Positions 1 through 11,742 are shown, numbered from the stretch's first letter. The stretch is DNA of 64,000 nucleotides from Agapanthus africanus (GCA_030015575.1 CM057339.1:777868809-777932808), one strand, 5' to 3'. The notes: a model not told the origin generated them from the sequence alone. Numbers and translations: made by a program.

Positions 1-1338
1 TTTAAGTGAGATAATATTAGTTAATGTATGTTAATATATCAAATATATAATTATACATTAAATTATCAAATCAACACTTGATTTAATAATTAGGCTATAT
101 CACATATAACCGACTAATTTCATATGTATCAACTTATCGAATCAACACATGATTCGATAACCCGGCTATATCACATATAACCGAACGATACTATATATCG
201 CGCGATTAGGATACGGCATCATATACACGTATTAATCTCAGTCCCGCACATATCACATATGTGCTCCTACTTCGTTTCGCCTGTGCTAGGAAACCTCTGT
301 GTAGGACTCTAAAGACTCGTCAATACGCCGACAGTAGGTTGTGATCATATCAGTCACCCACAAGCTGTCAGCGGTCTGCTAAACGTAACGGCCACCCATG
401 TATTGAGCGATCAGAAGATCAACAAGTAAGCCTGCTCATACTTCTATGAATCCAATAAGTAACACTACCGTACAGTCCGGTCTCTTCGTCTAATATGTCG
501 CATATCTTAGCCCGGGGGTGGTAAACGTTAGACTCCAATAGCCTGATAAGTCATGCCGATGTGAGGCTCATAACGGTTCTAGAAACCACTGATAACACTT
601 ACCAGTAAATCTCAGCAACCCTGGCCAGGGATTTTCTGTTATGGCCAATCGAGCATAGTGCAACATCAACCCCCAATACTGGGAGAGACGAAATCCCCTC
701 CTGTCGCTCATTGCCTCCATGTGACTCAGGACTGTACCCAAAAATCACCTGTTTGCATGACTCAGTAGAGCCATGGTAGGGTGGAAATCAAAGCACAGTG
801 GGAGACACAAAAGACTCTATAACGATCTCGGATCGACAGACTAACCTTTACCAGTGTCACCAGAGAACTGCTATCTGACGTGAGGTATAGTACTATCTAG
901 GAGTTTTCGGCGAGTCCTATTCAGTGTACCCAGTCTCCACCGAGAACCCGTATACCATATCTGATGTCAAGCATCAATGGATATGGGATCGTCCATTGCC
1001 CATCATATGGGTCAAGAAGCGTATACGCTAGTTTACTCTAGAATATTGATTCCCCGTCTCGATACTCCCACGGCTAGGAACTATTGAAGGATGTACTTAC
1101 CGACTACCGTTTCCCCACCAGTATGAACTGCATCATAATCCTTGTAGTCAAGTACTCATCCTAAGGGCTTTATCAACATGTAATAGAGAGACAATAAGTG
1201 TACATGTTAAGATAAAGAGAAACCAGTTAGCATGTTATCATGTCGAGCAAGAAAGTCCTCCCTATATATGTCAAAGCATCCACTATAATATACACCATAT
1301 GTACAATAATGGCCTCTAGGGCATACATATAACTAACA
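1..1338 (-). mobile_element. L: partial copia LTR, minus strand, cut by window edge
   Basis: Reverse complement of the LTR family seen at 8273-9917 and 31864-34079: read on the minus strand it starts TGTTAGTTATATGTATGCCC at 1338 and runs through the same U3 blocks before being cut at base 1. The tissue it interrupts is the gag-pro region of element M, which resumes at 1339. The left end and its TSD lie outside the window, so whether this is a solo LTR or the end of a full element cannot be told. No coding potential. Confidence 0.85.
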
Positions 1339-1425
1339 GTACGTAGAATGTTTGCAGTTCTTGTACGTTGTATGTATGGAGCACATTAAGTTCGTTGTAA
1401 TGCTGAGGCGGGGCCATTGTAATTT

Positions 1426-2478
1426 TTAGACTCTGATCTGTTCTGGCAAAAGTTTGTATTGACGGACGGACGGAGAACACTTCGTTGGCCTCATTCTCTG
1501 GGTTGCCGCTAAAGACCAAGTAGGAGTAGATGGTCCGGGCTTATTGTTTTCTTTTTGGGGTTGCCCCGAGTAGACTATTTCTTCATCTTCCACGATATCA
1601 CTCCTAAACATTGGGATAGTGGAGACGGACTTCCTTTCAGTATCCTCGAAGTATAGTAGGAAGTACTTTGCATCTTCGTATTTTCGGACTTCGTTTACCA
1701 AGAACGTGTTTAGCTCTCCAGTGACGGTGTACTCCGAACCATCCTTGAAGTACTTCATATACTGATATTGTGTAGAAGAGAATACATTATACTCGTGTAA
1801 CCAAGGCCTACCGAGCAAAGCGTTACAGCATGTCTTGACATCAATGACATGAAATTTAATATCAGCGATGAGCAGTTCGAAGCGTAGAGTCAGTATTACG
1901 GACCCAAGCGTCCGTGACGACTGTGAGTCGAACCTGGAGACGGTAATTTTATCTCGGGCAAGAGGCTGAACGTTTATGCAAATTTTCTTCAGCACTCTCA
2001 CATTGAGAAGGTTAATGGAGGATCCACTGTCGATAAGGATTTTCCCTATCTTGACGTCGTGGCAGTATCCGGTGATGTATAATGGGTGATTATGCTTGAA
2101 TGTACCGAGAAGGTGATCTTCATCGCTGAATGTAATATCAGCTATGTGGACCTCTTCCAGTTCATCTTTCATCTTCTCTTCTGTAAGGAAAACTTGGAAC
2201 TGATCGGACTCTTGTAATGCCTTGATCAGGGAATCTTGTGCTTTTTTGGACAGGAGGAGAGAATCCAATATACTCTGTTGTGAGAGTATTTTTCTCAGAT
2301 GTTCTAGGACATTGTAATCTACCTTGTTTTTCTTAGGTGGGTCTTTTACGGTGAGCTCTTTGACAACTCCTTCATCGAGGGCAATTTCTTCAGGGATTTT
2401 CCCTTTCCTTTTGTCTTTTTTGCTTGAACCCTTATTTGTAGGTCTGAGATTCTTCTCAGGCAGCATGCGGTTACGCAA
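1426..2478 (-). pseudogene. Ty3/gypsy aspartic protease region (element M)
   Basis: A 350-codon open frame. Residues 148-158 read LIDSGSSINLL, with Asp150 as the catalytic aspartate of a retropepsin. LLGRPWLHEY at residues 221-230 is the conserved C-terminal block of plant gypsy proteases. The N-terminal 60 residues are lysine-rich and match the region between gag and protease. The upstream gag frame (ending within 2346-2500) overlaps in another frame, so a one-base indel near 2490 separates gag from protease. A second shift near 1500 moves the coding into the frame that continues to 1339, where L interrupts it. As a dimeric family enzyme it would cleave the Gag-Pol precursor in the virus-like particle. 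Catalytic residues are intact but the gene is broken. Confidence 0.75.
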
Positions 2479-2479
2479 C

Positions 2480-3573
2480 TGAATATTCTTGCAGTTCTTC
2501 TCCTCTTCTTTTCTTCGGATGTGGAGTCTTTGAAGAGAGGGCCGAGGGGTGTTTCGTCCTCAGAATCGCTCCCGAAGGTAAGAACTTGGGGTTTTCCCCC
2601 TTTCGAACTAGTACCAACCATATGATAGTTGCCAGTCATTTCTTCATGCGCGTTTGTCGCACTATTTTGTCGTTGATGGGCATGAGCTTCACGCTTCATC
2701 TTCTTGAAGTGTTTTTGATAGGCAACATATCCTTGCCACCATTTCTTGAAGGTACTGCATTCCTCGGTGGGATGGGTGACCCTCCGATGATATAGGCAGT
2801 AATTTTGATGTGATTCTTTTCCATCGAGGCATATGATCCCAGGAGTGTTCTTTATAAGAGGTAGCAGTTTCATCCCCATTGATAGGGCTTTGGCAAACTG
2901 CTTCTCTATTTTGATCATGCTCTTATTTGTAGCAGGTGTGCTTTGGTTTGGTCGGAGTACTTTATGACTCGTTCTCGCCGCAGCTTCTTTATCCAGATGC
3001 TGACACTTAGCCTTTTCATATATGGCTATCTCGCATTCTTGGTCAACTTTGCTTTTTTGAAAGGTTTCGTTTAACAGCCACTCAATAGGGTCTTCTGGCA
3101 GTTCCGGGGATTTTAGTGCCGATTCTGCCCCCAATCCCTTTGCGTTGTTTTCTGATGCTGAAGGAGCTTCTTTGTCATATAACGATGAATGGGAAACCAT
3201 GTGGCAACTTGCTACATGGTTTTCAGTGTCTTCTGATGAGTCATTTTTCTCATCATTGTCACTATGTTCGTCTTCAAGAATATGCTTATAGAACTCTTCG
3301 AGCGTGACCGGTGTCCGCGCCTTTTGGTTATACTCCTCCAGCGCGTCAATGTATTTTTGTAGATCTATGAGCTTGTTGTCATACTCGGCAGGCTGCACAA
3401 GGTTCTTGGTCTTCTTTTATTTCCTTAAAGACTTCAAAGGCTTGACGTGGGGTTTTTTTCCCCTCGTCAACAATTTTCGGTGCGGGACAACGTTTTAACA
3501 TCCTTTCGATTATTTCGGGTTCAAGTGGGCATTTCCACCTGACTACCGGACATGCTTGCAGATCCTTCAGCAT
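2480..3573 (-). pseudogene. Gag C-terminal region with first CHHC module (element M)
   Basis: Two overlapping open frames (2346-3398 and 3379-3573) make an acidic, low-complexity Gag segment. Residues 201-214 of the longer frame, CLYHRRVTHPTEEC, form a CX2HX4HX4C zinc-binding module followed by FKKWW, a signature seen in plant Tat-type Gag. The segment just before it (GMKLLPLIKNTPGIICLD) is repeated in diverged form upstream of the second module at 3724-3957. A frameshift separates the two open frames near 3390 and another separates this region from the protease. Role in the family: Gag nucleocapsid binding of element RNA. Confidence 0.6.
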
Positions 3574-3723
3574 CCTTTTGGATTTCGCTGAAAGAACGAC
3601 CTCCTATGGAGTTTCTTCCACGAGTGAGCATGATGCCCCCTGTGCATCCACCTTTTTAGGAGCGTGCTTCTGGGGTGGGTTTACCTTCCAGTTATTAGAC
3701 AGCATGAATTTTCCCTGTTGATA

Positions 3724-3957
3724 CTAATCTTCAACCCAGTTCTTAAAGACGCAGAAATCTTCAATTGGGTGGCTCACCATTCTGTGATAGGAGCAGTAGT
3801 TAGGGTTGTTGACGTTTCCGAGTTGCGGTGGATGCCGCATGTCTGGCAATATGATGAGTTTATTATGCATTGCCAATTCGAACAGTCTCCTCGTCTTATC
3901 ACAGGAAAACGAGTAAGCACGTCCTAATCTTTCCTCTAAGGATGGGCGTGGGTGCAA
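3724..3957 (-). pseudogene. Second CHHC zinc module of Gag (element M)
   Basis: A 77-codon frame with CSYHRMVSHPIEDFC at residues 55-69, a CX2HX4HX5C variant of the module at 2480-3573, again followed by FKNW. The preceding residues (LIILPDMRHPPQLG) parallel the segment before the first module, so the two look like a tandem duplication inside Gag. The C-terminal cysteine spacing is one residue longer than in the first copy. Between 3573 and 3724 the frame is broken. Functional inference: nucleic-acid binding; family role only. Confidence 0.55.
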
Positions 3958-4119
3958 TTTATTTTGGCGAGCAGCTGGTTTTGGGCCACTCGGCTATTGT
4001 TGAGTGTTGGCAATGAAAGTTGCTTTCCCTTTACCCTTAGCATTTCAAGGGTCCTTATTTGAGGAGGAGGGCCCATGGCCCATCTAGTCTATTTGGGCCA
4101 GTTTATCTATCAGAGCCTA

Positions 4120-4482
4120 GAAGGTAGTTCGTTTAAAGAATGTCATGAACTAGGATACAATTGTTTGAGGATCAAGGGTCCCGATGAACATGCCCACGGC
4201 AGGGGATTCTTCAATACGCTGTTCGTACTTAGACCATAAGTTCCGCCATCGGATCGCGTATTGGACCCATGTTTCTCCCGGCTTTACCCTGGTATTGGTT
4301 AATGCTGTGATTAGAGTGTGTTCGCTCGCGCTGGCGAACCGCTATATGAACAGCAACTCCATTTCTGCAAATGTTTTCACGGATTCATTTGGGAGCTCTG
4401 AGTACCATTCGACGGCTGTTTCTGACAAGCTGCCGATGAACTAGCGAAGCAACAGTTTGTTGTCGCCTCCAGTGTTGCCGCA
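4120..4482 (-). pseudogene. Retrotransposon Gag core domain (element M)
   Basis: Reading the minus strand from 4482 downward gives CGNTGGDNKLLL, then FIGSLSETAVEWYSELPN and SVKTFAEMELLFI, then RFASASEHTLITALTN and GETWVQYAIRWRNLW, the hydrophobic WY..LP..S...F..ME pattern of plant gypsy capsid Gag. In-frame stops interrupt it at the glutamine before FIGSL and after LLFI, and another lies near 4150. The N-terminal part of the same protein resumes at 6022 (ending LYLKKC) on the far side of solo LTR N, so N split the codons around KKC-GNT. This domain would form the capsid shell of the particle. Confidence 0.7.
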
Positions 4483-6017
4483 TGTTCAGTCGAAAATATT
4501 GCACTTTTGATATGATATTTTCCTTACTTTTCTTAAATATTTAAAGGTGTTTATTATAAATATGACACATATGAGGGTTTATCTGTAAAAATACTATTTT
4601 CATATGTTTATATATTATAATTAACATTATGAAGGAAAATATATGCATATAATATTTATATAATATTTTGATAATTTAAATATACATATCATATCAAATA
4701 TCCTTAATCAATATTTTTAAAATATAATATCATATCAAATTGGTTAGAATAATATCTCAAAAATACAAAATATTACTAACATTATTCTTTGAGATATGGT
4801 ACAAGTTTTGGCCCAGGTCAGGAGATCGAGATGTTGAGATGTCGGAAATCAAAAATCGAAGAATCAATACTGACAGAGACTCATGAAATATTTTTAAGTT
4901 CCAGACATTAACTAAATCTCCATGTGTCACAAGAATAAAGCCCCAGAAATTTGCACCCAAGATCTCACTAACAAACCGTGGATCCGCGGCCAAACCATGC
5001 AATATGCGGCGGATCCACGATCGATTCACCGAATCAGGAGTTAGGATTTTCAGGTTGGATTTGCTACAACTAACCCTTATTCTGGGGATCTTTAGTTTCT
5101 GGCTTTGGGGCTATATAAAAGACCGAGGGCTAAACTTAGAAATCGTCAATCTTTTACACAAGCTAATCACTGTCAATGAATAAGTGATCTAAGACAGTTC
5201 CAAGATTCAACGTGATAAAGCGACGTGATATTCGACGGAACATCTACATCCGACAAGGCAGAGATCGAAAGCAACTTCTTCTTCCTCTTTTAATCTAAAC
5301 TTGAAGTTTGTACTTGTGAAGTTGATTAATAAAGGTAAATCATTAGTTTAATTAGTTTAATTATTTAGTTACATTATGAATTTCATCTCTATCCATTCTT
5401 CTATCTCCATCATGCGCGAGTAATTCTCCGCTTAATAGGGTTAGTAGGATTATGGTAGATCAATGGATGAGAAAATATTTTAACTTCTTTTACATATTAT
5501 GAAGTTTATAAACTTTAGCAAAAGAATCGTTAATATCCTTATCGGGTGCGCTACCAATTTATTGTTAGTCTCAATCGCGATTTGAGATCAGATTAACAAT
5601 TGTTTTATTAAGGGCTAGAAATGAATAGAGATCAATGAAAGGACACGGGTTAATAGTGTGGAAACCCTAGTTTCTTCCAAGAACCTTAATCCTCATTCAT
5701 CACTATCAATCTAGTTTTAAATCTATCAAAAGATAAAAGGAGTCATCTTTATTAGTCATCCAGGATTACTAAATCCTAATAAACCCTACAAGCCCTTTTC
5801 TGATATAAAATCTACATCCGTTTTTAAACTAGATCTATATTTTACATCCGTGTTTAACGTAGATCCAGATTCTATAATTATTCTTCACTATTATCTATTC
5901 TTCTTCCTAATCAACAAGTCTAAAGAAAGATTAAAAGATTCCACATATCCCTGAGGATGACCCGTATTCATCTCGGTCTAGCTACACGCGACATCGTTAT
6001 TGATTGCGGTTACTACA
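4483..6017 (+). mobile_element. N: solo LTR (gypsy-like), plus strand
   Basis: Starts TGTTCAG and ends ...TTACTACA, splitting the gag of M between KKC and GNT. Flanks CGCA (4479-4482) and CACA (6018-6021) look like a 4-5 bp TSD with one CpG-to-CA change. The left half (4500-4760) is AT-rich; a TATA box sits at 5112, and the 3' end carries TCCCTGAGGATGACCCG, a block reminiscent of the U5 end of plant Athila/Tat LTRs. No open frame of note. Lineage is not certain; boundaries depend on the interrupted reading frame, which is strong evidence. Confidence 0.65.
5112..5120 (+). promoter_or_regulatory. TATA box of LTR N
   Basis: TATATAAAA followed by a GC-richer start region and then ATCGTCAATCTTTTACAC, the layout of an RNA polymerase II LTR promoter. 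It is the clearest core promoter in the left block and would drive plus-strand transcription, antisense to M's gag. Confidence 0.55.
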
Positions 6018-6668
6018 CACACTTCTTTAAATACAGATCAATCACCGCACAGAGCTCTGAATTGCGCGACATGTTGATGAGGGTTACCTGTTCCTTTGTA
6101 GAGATGGAACTTGGGGATCGTATATGGTATTTGATTTGATCATACCGGCCTGGATAAGGTCGTCCAGTTCTGACAATTTGGCCAGCGGTTTCAATAGCTT
6201 GATGAGCTCTTATTTGTTGAGCAATGTAATCATCAAGTGCGGCCTTAGAGATCATTTCCTCCTTGGCTACCGATAAGGCCGGTGGAGGGTTTGATGTTCC
6301 CTCATGTCATCCTCGATGATTATCGGCGGAACCTTCGTCGGAGGTTCTAGTTGAATCATCATTCCAACCATATCTTGGAACAAGAGAACCATCTGCTTTA
6401 TGTCAGCAGCTTGCTCAGCGGCTTCTTTGTCTTTTCTCTCGAGCACCCTTCGCAAAAACTCTGTATCAGTCTCCTGCTCATGGCGCTGTTCGGTTTCTTT
6501 GTCCAGACTTTCTTTTTGTCCAGTGAGGGCCGTCATCTTGTTCAGCATTTCTTGGAGTTTTTGTTGTTTCTCTTGGGCTTTTGTTAGTGACCAATTTTGC
6601 GGTCGGTGACTCTCCGAAGCATGACTTTCCTCTTTTTCTGAAGCCATGTAGACCGTATGTATAATCAT
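6018..6668 (-). pseudogene. Gag N-terminus with coiled coil (element M)
   Basis: Two minus-strand frames (6267-6668, then 6013-6255). The first is rich in Lys, Glu and Gln (KAQEKQQKLQEMLNKMTAL; ERKDKEAAEQAADIKQMV) with heptad-like spacing typical of a coiled coil; the second contains RPYPGRYDQIKY, comparable to the PYP motif that precedes the capsid domain in Tat-type Gag, and ends IDLYLKKC at the N insertion. A frameshift lies between the two near 6260. The protein continues at 4482 after N. Likely role: Gag multimerisation; inferred from composition. Confidence 0.55.
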
Positions 6669-6992
6669 GCCCCAGACTTAGGGGGTTTAGATCCATCGCC
6701 TTTCGAATTTGCCGTGGGCGGTAGAGTTTTCTCCAGCCTCGTTCTTTTATAAGAGATTAGAGTTGAAGGAGCCGTTGTGACAGGCACCTGTTTAGAAAAA
6801 GTCCCCCGTTGTGTGGCGGAGGAGCGATCTTTTTCTTGCCGAACCTTTGATTTCTTTGGTCGACGAGAGTAGTTTTTTCAATCACAGAGTCTTGGACTTT
6901 TCGCCAGACCTTATGAATTTGCGAGGAGAGCTGCTGATAAGGCCACTCCGGCTTTGCCTACACTGTAACTTTTGCAGGTGGAGGAGATTTCT

Positions 6993-8014
6993 TTAGCACC
7001 GCCGTTGGTGAGTTTTTGTGCACCATCCTAAGCAGATCAAAGCTATTACCGGTTGGAACTGCAGAGTTGACTTCCACCATTGGAGCTGGTGGGGTGAGTC
7101 CAGAGGGAGAGTACCCCCAGCTTCTTTCACTCGACGCCAGTGGCGACGCCGAGCGTGCCTTGTTGACGGGACCACGTTAGTTTTGAAAGCTGCTTCATCA
7201 CGTCTCTGGTTTTGCTGAGGAGCTACAATTGGCATCAGCCTGTTGAAGACCGACGTCCTTGTTAAAGTTTGAGGAGGTCCAGCCAATTGTTCGAAGACCG
7301 ACTTTCTGATAGGGGAAGCACTTTTGACGGCTTCACTGTAGCAGGAGTAGGGAGGGCCACCCATTTTGTGGTAGCCTCTTTAGGTATCACGAGCTTCTTT
7401 GCGGGCCCGTCTGAGTTCTTGCTCAGATTGTTGAAGACTGAGACGCCAGATTTGGATGGCCTGTTGAGAGGGGCCGTCATGGTTGCCAGTCGATCGAAGA
7501 CCAACCTTTTAGGAGCTTCTTCTTGCGGCTCCGAGGCACCAAAACTCACAGGTGGGAGTATGGTCAAAAAGAACAGCCCGGTAGTGGCTTGTGTGACCTG
7601 CCCCACCGGCATTGAGAAAATATAGGTCGCATTGGGCTTATAGGCCACTCCTCTAGTTGGGGCGGGGTGGGAGTTGCTGTTGCATGAGGTGCAGTTGAGA
7701 GCCATTGATTTTCTGGACAAGAGCAAGACACCAAGTTTTAGTACCTCGAATCCAAGGGCAACCACAGTGAACCGTGATTTTTTTCGCGAAACACGACACA
7801 CGAAGTGTGGAGTGAAAAGAGGAAAAGGTCTCACTGGGCATGCCAGAATCTGTTCATCGCAAAAAGACCGGACCGAGACGTTAGGATGTCTCGCCTGAAT
7901 TTTGTGGCAGATACTATTTGGACTTATCCATCCACCTCTCCGAAGATACCAAATTGATTTATGGCACTGTATATCGGAGGTTTGGACAGATGCGGCCGTT
8001 GTAGCAGACTTCAT
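6993..8014 (-). pseudogene. VFxRL-repeat region of gypsy polyprotein (element M)
   Basis: Two overlapping minus-strand frames (7262-8014 and 6993-7364) that I read as one broken reading frame. Four copies of a short module are visible: RLVFDRLA and VSVFNNLS in the first, KSVFEQLA and TSVFNRLM in the second, separated by Pro/Thr/Arg-rich linkers. I know similar SVFDRL repeats from plant gypsy gag-pro polyproteins; the function there is not established. The N-terminal part (upstream of about 7650) is basic and Cys-containing and is not recognised. The stretch 8015-8272 beyond it has no open frame. Confidence 0.45.
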
Positions 8015-8272
8015 CAGATTCCTCCTCGTTTGTAGAGGTTTTTGATTGTGGGGACGTTTTTCCCTGCAGGTGCAAGCCCCTACAGTTAATTATGTTATCG
8101 TGTTGCAATAACCACTTTCTCCTTCTCCAGTAGTTCACTTCGCGTCGTGTTTTTTTTTTTGAGGTTACCCGTGGATTGTATATGAAGACTAGTTTATGTC
8201 GTCGTTCGTAGGGCGCGGATTAGTCCAAATTCGTATATTTGAGATTTGGGTTTGGGTTTTGAATTTAGGTTA

Positions 8273-9917
8273 TGTTAGTTGTATGTATTCCCTAGAGGCT
8301 ATTGTTGTACTTGATTGTATATTACAAAAGATGCTTGGACATATATAGGGAGGAATTTCTTGCTCGACATGATGGTATGCTATCTGGTTACTCTTTATCT
8401 TAACATGTAAACTAGTATCGTGATACCGTCTTGCTCTCATATGTTGATAATGCCCTTAAGATGTATACTTGACTACCAGGACTATGATGCAGATCATACT
8501 AGTGTGGCCAGGGTAGTCCACAAGTTCATCCTTTAATTGTTCCTAGTCGATGGTGTATCGAGACGGAGCATCGATATTCCAGAGTAGACTAGCGTATACG
8601 CTTCTTGACCCATTTGATGGGCGATAGATGATCCCATATCCATTGGTGTTTGACATCAAAGATGGTATACGGGTGCTCAGTGGAGACTAGGTATACTGAA
8701 TTGGACTCGCTGAGAACTCCTAGATGGTATTTTACCTAATGTCAAATAGCAGTTCTCTGGTGACACTGGTACATGTTAGTCTGTAGACCCGAGATCGTCA
8801 TAGAGTCTTGTATGATTCCCACTGTGCTTTAATTTCCACCTTACCACGTTCAAGAGAGCATGCAAAACGGTGGTTTTTGGGTACTGTCCTGAGTCATATG
8901 GAGGCAATGAGCGATATGAGGGGTTTCTTCTCTCCCGGTATTGGGGGTTGATGTTGTGCTGTGCTCGATTGGCTGTAACAGGAAGTCCCTGGCCAGGGCT
9001 GATACGGAGATTTACTGGTAACTGTTATAAGTAGTTTCTCGACCCGTTATGAGCCTTACATCGGCATGACTTATCAAGTTACTGGGCTCTGACGTTTACC
9101 ACCCCTAGAGTCGATATGCCATATATCAGACGAAGAGACCGGACTGTACGGTAGTGTTGCTGTTGGATTCACAGAAGTATCGACAAGCTTGCTTGTTGAT
9201 CTTCTGATCGCTCAATATCCGGGTAGCCGTTATGTCCAGCTAGTACCGCTGATGGGTTGTGGGTGACTCATATGATCATCACCTTCTGCCGGCGTATTGA
9301 CAAGTCATTAGAGTCCTACACAGAGGTTTCCTAGCTCATGCAAAACGAAATAGGGCACATATGTGATATGTGCGGGACTGAGATTAATACGTGTATGTGA
9401 TACAGTATTTTAATCTCGCGATATAGGTTATATATGATATAACTAGATTGTTGAATCAAATGTTGATTCAATGATATGTTATATGTATATGTGATATGCA
9501 TATATGATATTAGTCGATTGTATATGATACAGCCGGGTTATTAAATCAAGTGTTGATTTAATAATTTAAAGTGTAATTATATATTTGATATATTAATATA
9601 CATTAACTAATATTAGCTCACTTAAGAAAATGGTTTCTCTTTAAAGCAAGCTTGTTCCTTTCGTCTAGTGGAGCCTAACGAGAGTCCGGGAAACCACTAC
9701 TTGAAGCGAAAGGACTACTGCACGAAGCTTTAGAAGTGAAAGACCGGTCTACAAAGGTTGTATTCCTTATTCACTTAGTGTAAAGTTGTTTACATATTTT
9801 AATAACCCTAATTCTCTAGTTAGATCCTTGGTTCGGGTTTGTTAGCACACTAGATTTTTATAAAATTGCATGCTTGATGCCATCCTAAACCTAGTAGTCA
9901 TACTAAGGAACCCGGCA
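8273..9917 (+). repeat. LTR1 (5' LTR) of element A
   Basis: 1645 bp, TGTTAGTTG...CCCGGCA. Compared with LTR2 it lacks about 560 bp: the sequence jumps from ...TTTCTCTTTA straight to AAGCAAGCTTG, which in LTR2 lie at about 33230 and 33805. Both ends of the deleted part carry a CTTTA-like microhomology. The remaining sequence matches LTR2 with scattered substitutions. Confidence 0.88.
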
Positions 9918-9918
9918 G

Positions 9919-9930
9919 TGGTATCAGAGC
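9919..9930 (+). promoter_or_regulatory. Primer-binding site of A (initiator Met tRNA)
   Basis: TGGTATCAGAGC, the standard complement of the 3' end of plant initiator-Met tRNA, one base after the CA end of LTR1. Confidence 0.93.
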
Positions 9931-10134
9931 CAAGTTAGAGAATTAGACGATGTTAGTAGAATTACGAAACTGAAACAACTCCAAAACCTCGAAACCAAAA
10001 CCCTAGTTTCTGTCGATTTTAAAAAGTTCTCTGAAAACTATTTAAGCAAATGCAGATTGTTACATGTGATGTAATAAGAACACCAGAGAAAAATGAGCCC
10101 ACTCCACCGGATTTTGCCCGGCGAAACTTATCAA

Positions 10135-10155
10135 AAAACCGGCCTGGCCGGTTTT
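10135..10155 (+). repeat. Perfect GC-rich inverted repeat in leader of A
   Basis: AAAACCGGCC, one T, GGCCGGTTTT: a 10-bp perfect stem about 205 nt after the PBS. The duplicate leader at 34300 has lost the symmetry. B has GC hairpins at a comparable distance from its PBS. Confidence 0.75.
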
Positions 10156-11742
10156 GTAAAGGGTTTTGGGCTTCAATTTTCTTTGGTGTTCCATTCTCTG
10201 GGGTTTGGTGTTTCCGGTATTGTTTGATTTTGCCAAAGATTGCATGCGATGTTATCTTTTCTGTAGTGGCAATTCGGAGTGTTTCGTATTCGTAATTTTA
10301 ACATCGTTTCGGGTTTGATATTGATATGTGATACAATATTTGGAATCCACAATAATTAGTTTTGTGAAAACTAGTTTGAATTTTTAAACCTAGCAATTTA
10401 GTCTCATTTGATCGGTTGCTACAGGGTTTTGATATGGATCAATATGGATCAAAACTCTATCGCAATCACGTAGTGTACGCGGATGCTCGCGGGGTAACAT
10501 TACTAGATAACCATGCCCTAAAGCCTCGACCAAGTGACAGTAGGAGAACCCCTTTGCCAAAAGTATCCTACTGGGTGCTCGCGGCCGCGGTGTTCCGCCT
10601 AAGTGAACTTCGTCAACGGCATCAGGGGTGCGTCCGTCTACTAAAGTTTCCGACGAGCATTCGATCAGGTTGTCGGAAATCTTGTTGAATTACCCTATTG
10701 GTTATTGAAAAGTGTTTTCAATATTGAGACTAAAATGCGGGGTTTATAAGGTTAGGAATGAAATTCGGAATATGAGATATTCCGGGTTTATAATGTCTAA
10801 GGAATTCATATGGTTAGGCATGAAATCCGAAGTATGTGATATTTCGGGTTTATAATGTCTAAGGTGGTTGTGGATTCCAATTGTTATAGTTTTCACTTTT
10901 CTTTTTACGACCGTAAGTGTAATATGTGGTGTATCGCCAGTTTTGATGCTATACGTCAACGATAATTGGGATACACATATTTACTTACTTTGATGACATG
11001 TGATGTTATGTGTTGCTGTGATATCTTATATTGGATCGTCGTGTTTGAATAGCCGGGGGTTTTTGTTTGAGATGAGAGTTTTTCATTTTCATTCATGTAA
11101 TAACTTGTATGTAATATCCTTTTATTGGGACACTTCCGGATTGAGGATGATGTCACCATTGATGTATATTATTTATTTTTCCCCATTAGAATAGACCCAA
11201 GGCGGGGAGCACAAGAAACCGGGTTCTAGAGTCCAGTGGGAGACCATCTCGAGGAGTCGAGACCGGGTCTCCTAACTCTTGAATTGGTAGGGTTGCTTGC
11301 TGCTCTCATAGGGGTCTAGGGATGTGGGTTTGGATATTCGTTAAGACCATGGAATCCGTGTTTTTTACTGCCTTAATTTAAAACACGGACCTCCTAGTAT
11401 ATCCAATATTTCATATGTTGACTTCTGCTGTAATGTTCTATGATGATATCATATAACTGCCTGAGTCGCATGCTTTATATTATATATATGATATATAATA
11501 AACTTTGCTTATGTTTTGCATCCGTACTAGTCCTTCCCCTGCTCTGCCGTTAATTATCTAACCTAACAGTGCATGACGGGACCCTGTGGCGAATGCGGAT
11601 GGCATAAGCGTACCCTGTATTTTCGTTTCTTCTGTGATGCTTAGGGAGCATAAATGATGGGACTTCATTAATGAGATTAATGAAAAAGAAAGAAACCTAA
11701 AGATGTTGTAGAATCCTGTTTCAAAAAGGGTAGCTCTAGTTT

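Larger units (their letters stand above)
1339..8272 (-). mobile_element. M: Tat-like Ty3/gypsy element, gag-pro part, minus strand
   Basis: Minus-strand gag and protease domains in Ty3/gypsy order: from high to low coordinate, a VFxRL-repeat region, a coiled-coil gag N-terminus, the gag core, two CHHC zinc-binding modules and an aspartic protease. The element is interrupted by L (left edge), N (4483-6017) and A (from 8273, TSD GGTTA). The bases after A's right end (35949 on) should be its continuation towards the 5' end. RT, RNase H and integrase lie outside the window. The Tat-lineage assignment rests on the CxxH...H...C gag modules and the DSGSSINLL protease; it is a family resemblance, not a search result. 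Confidence 0.7.

Noticed and set aside
7018..7898. Plus-strand open frames opposite M's gag-pro
   Set aside because: Shadows of the minus-strand coding region, which shows the VFxRL modules.
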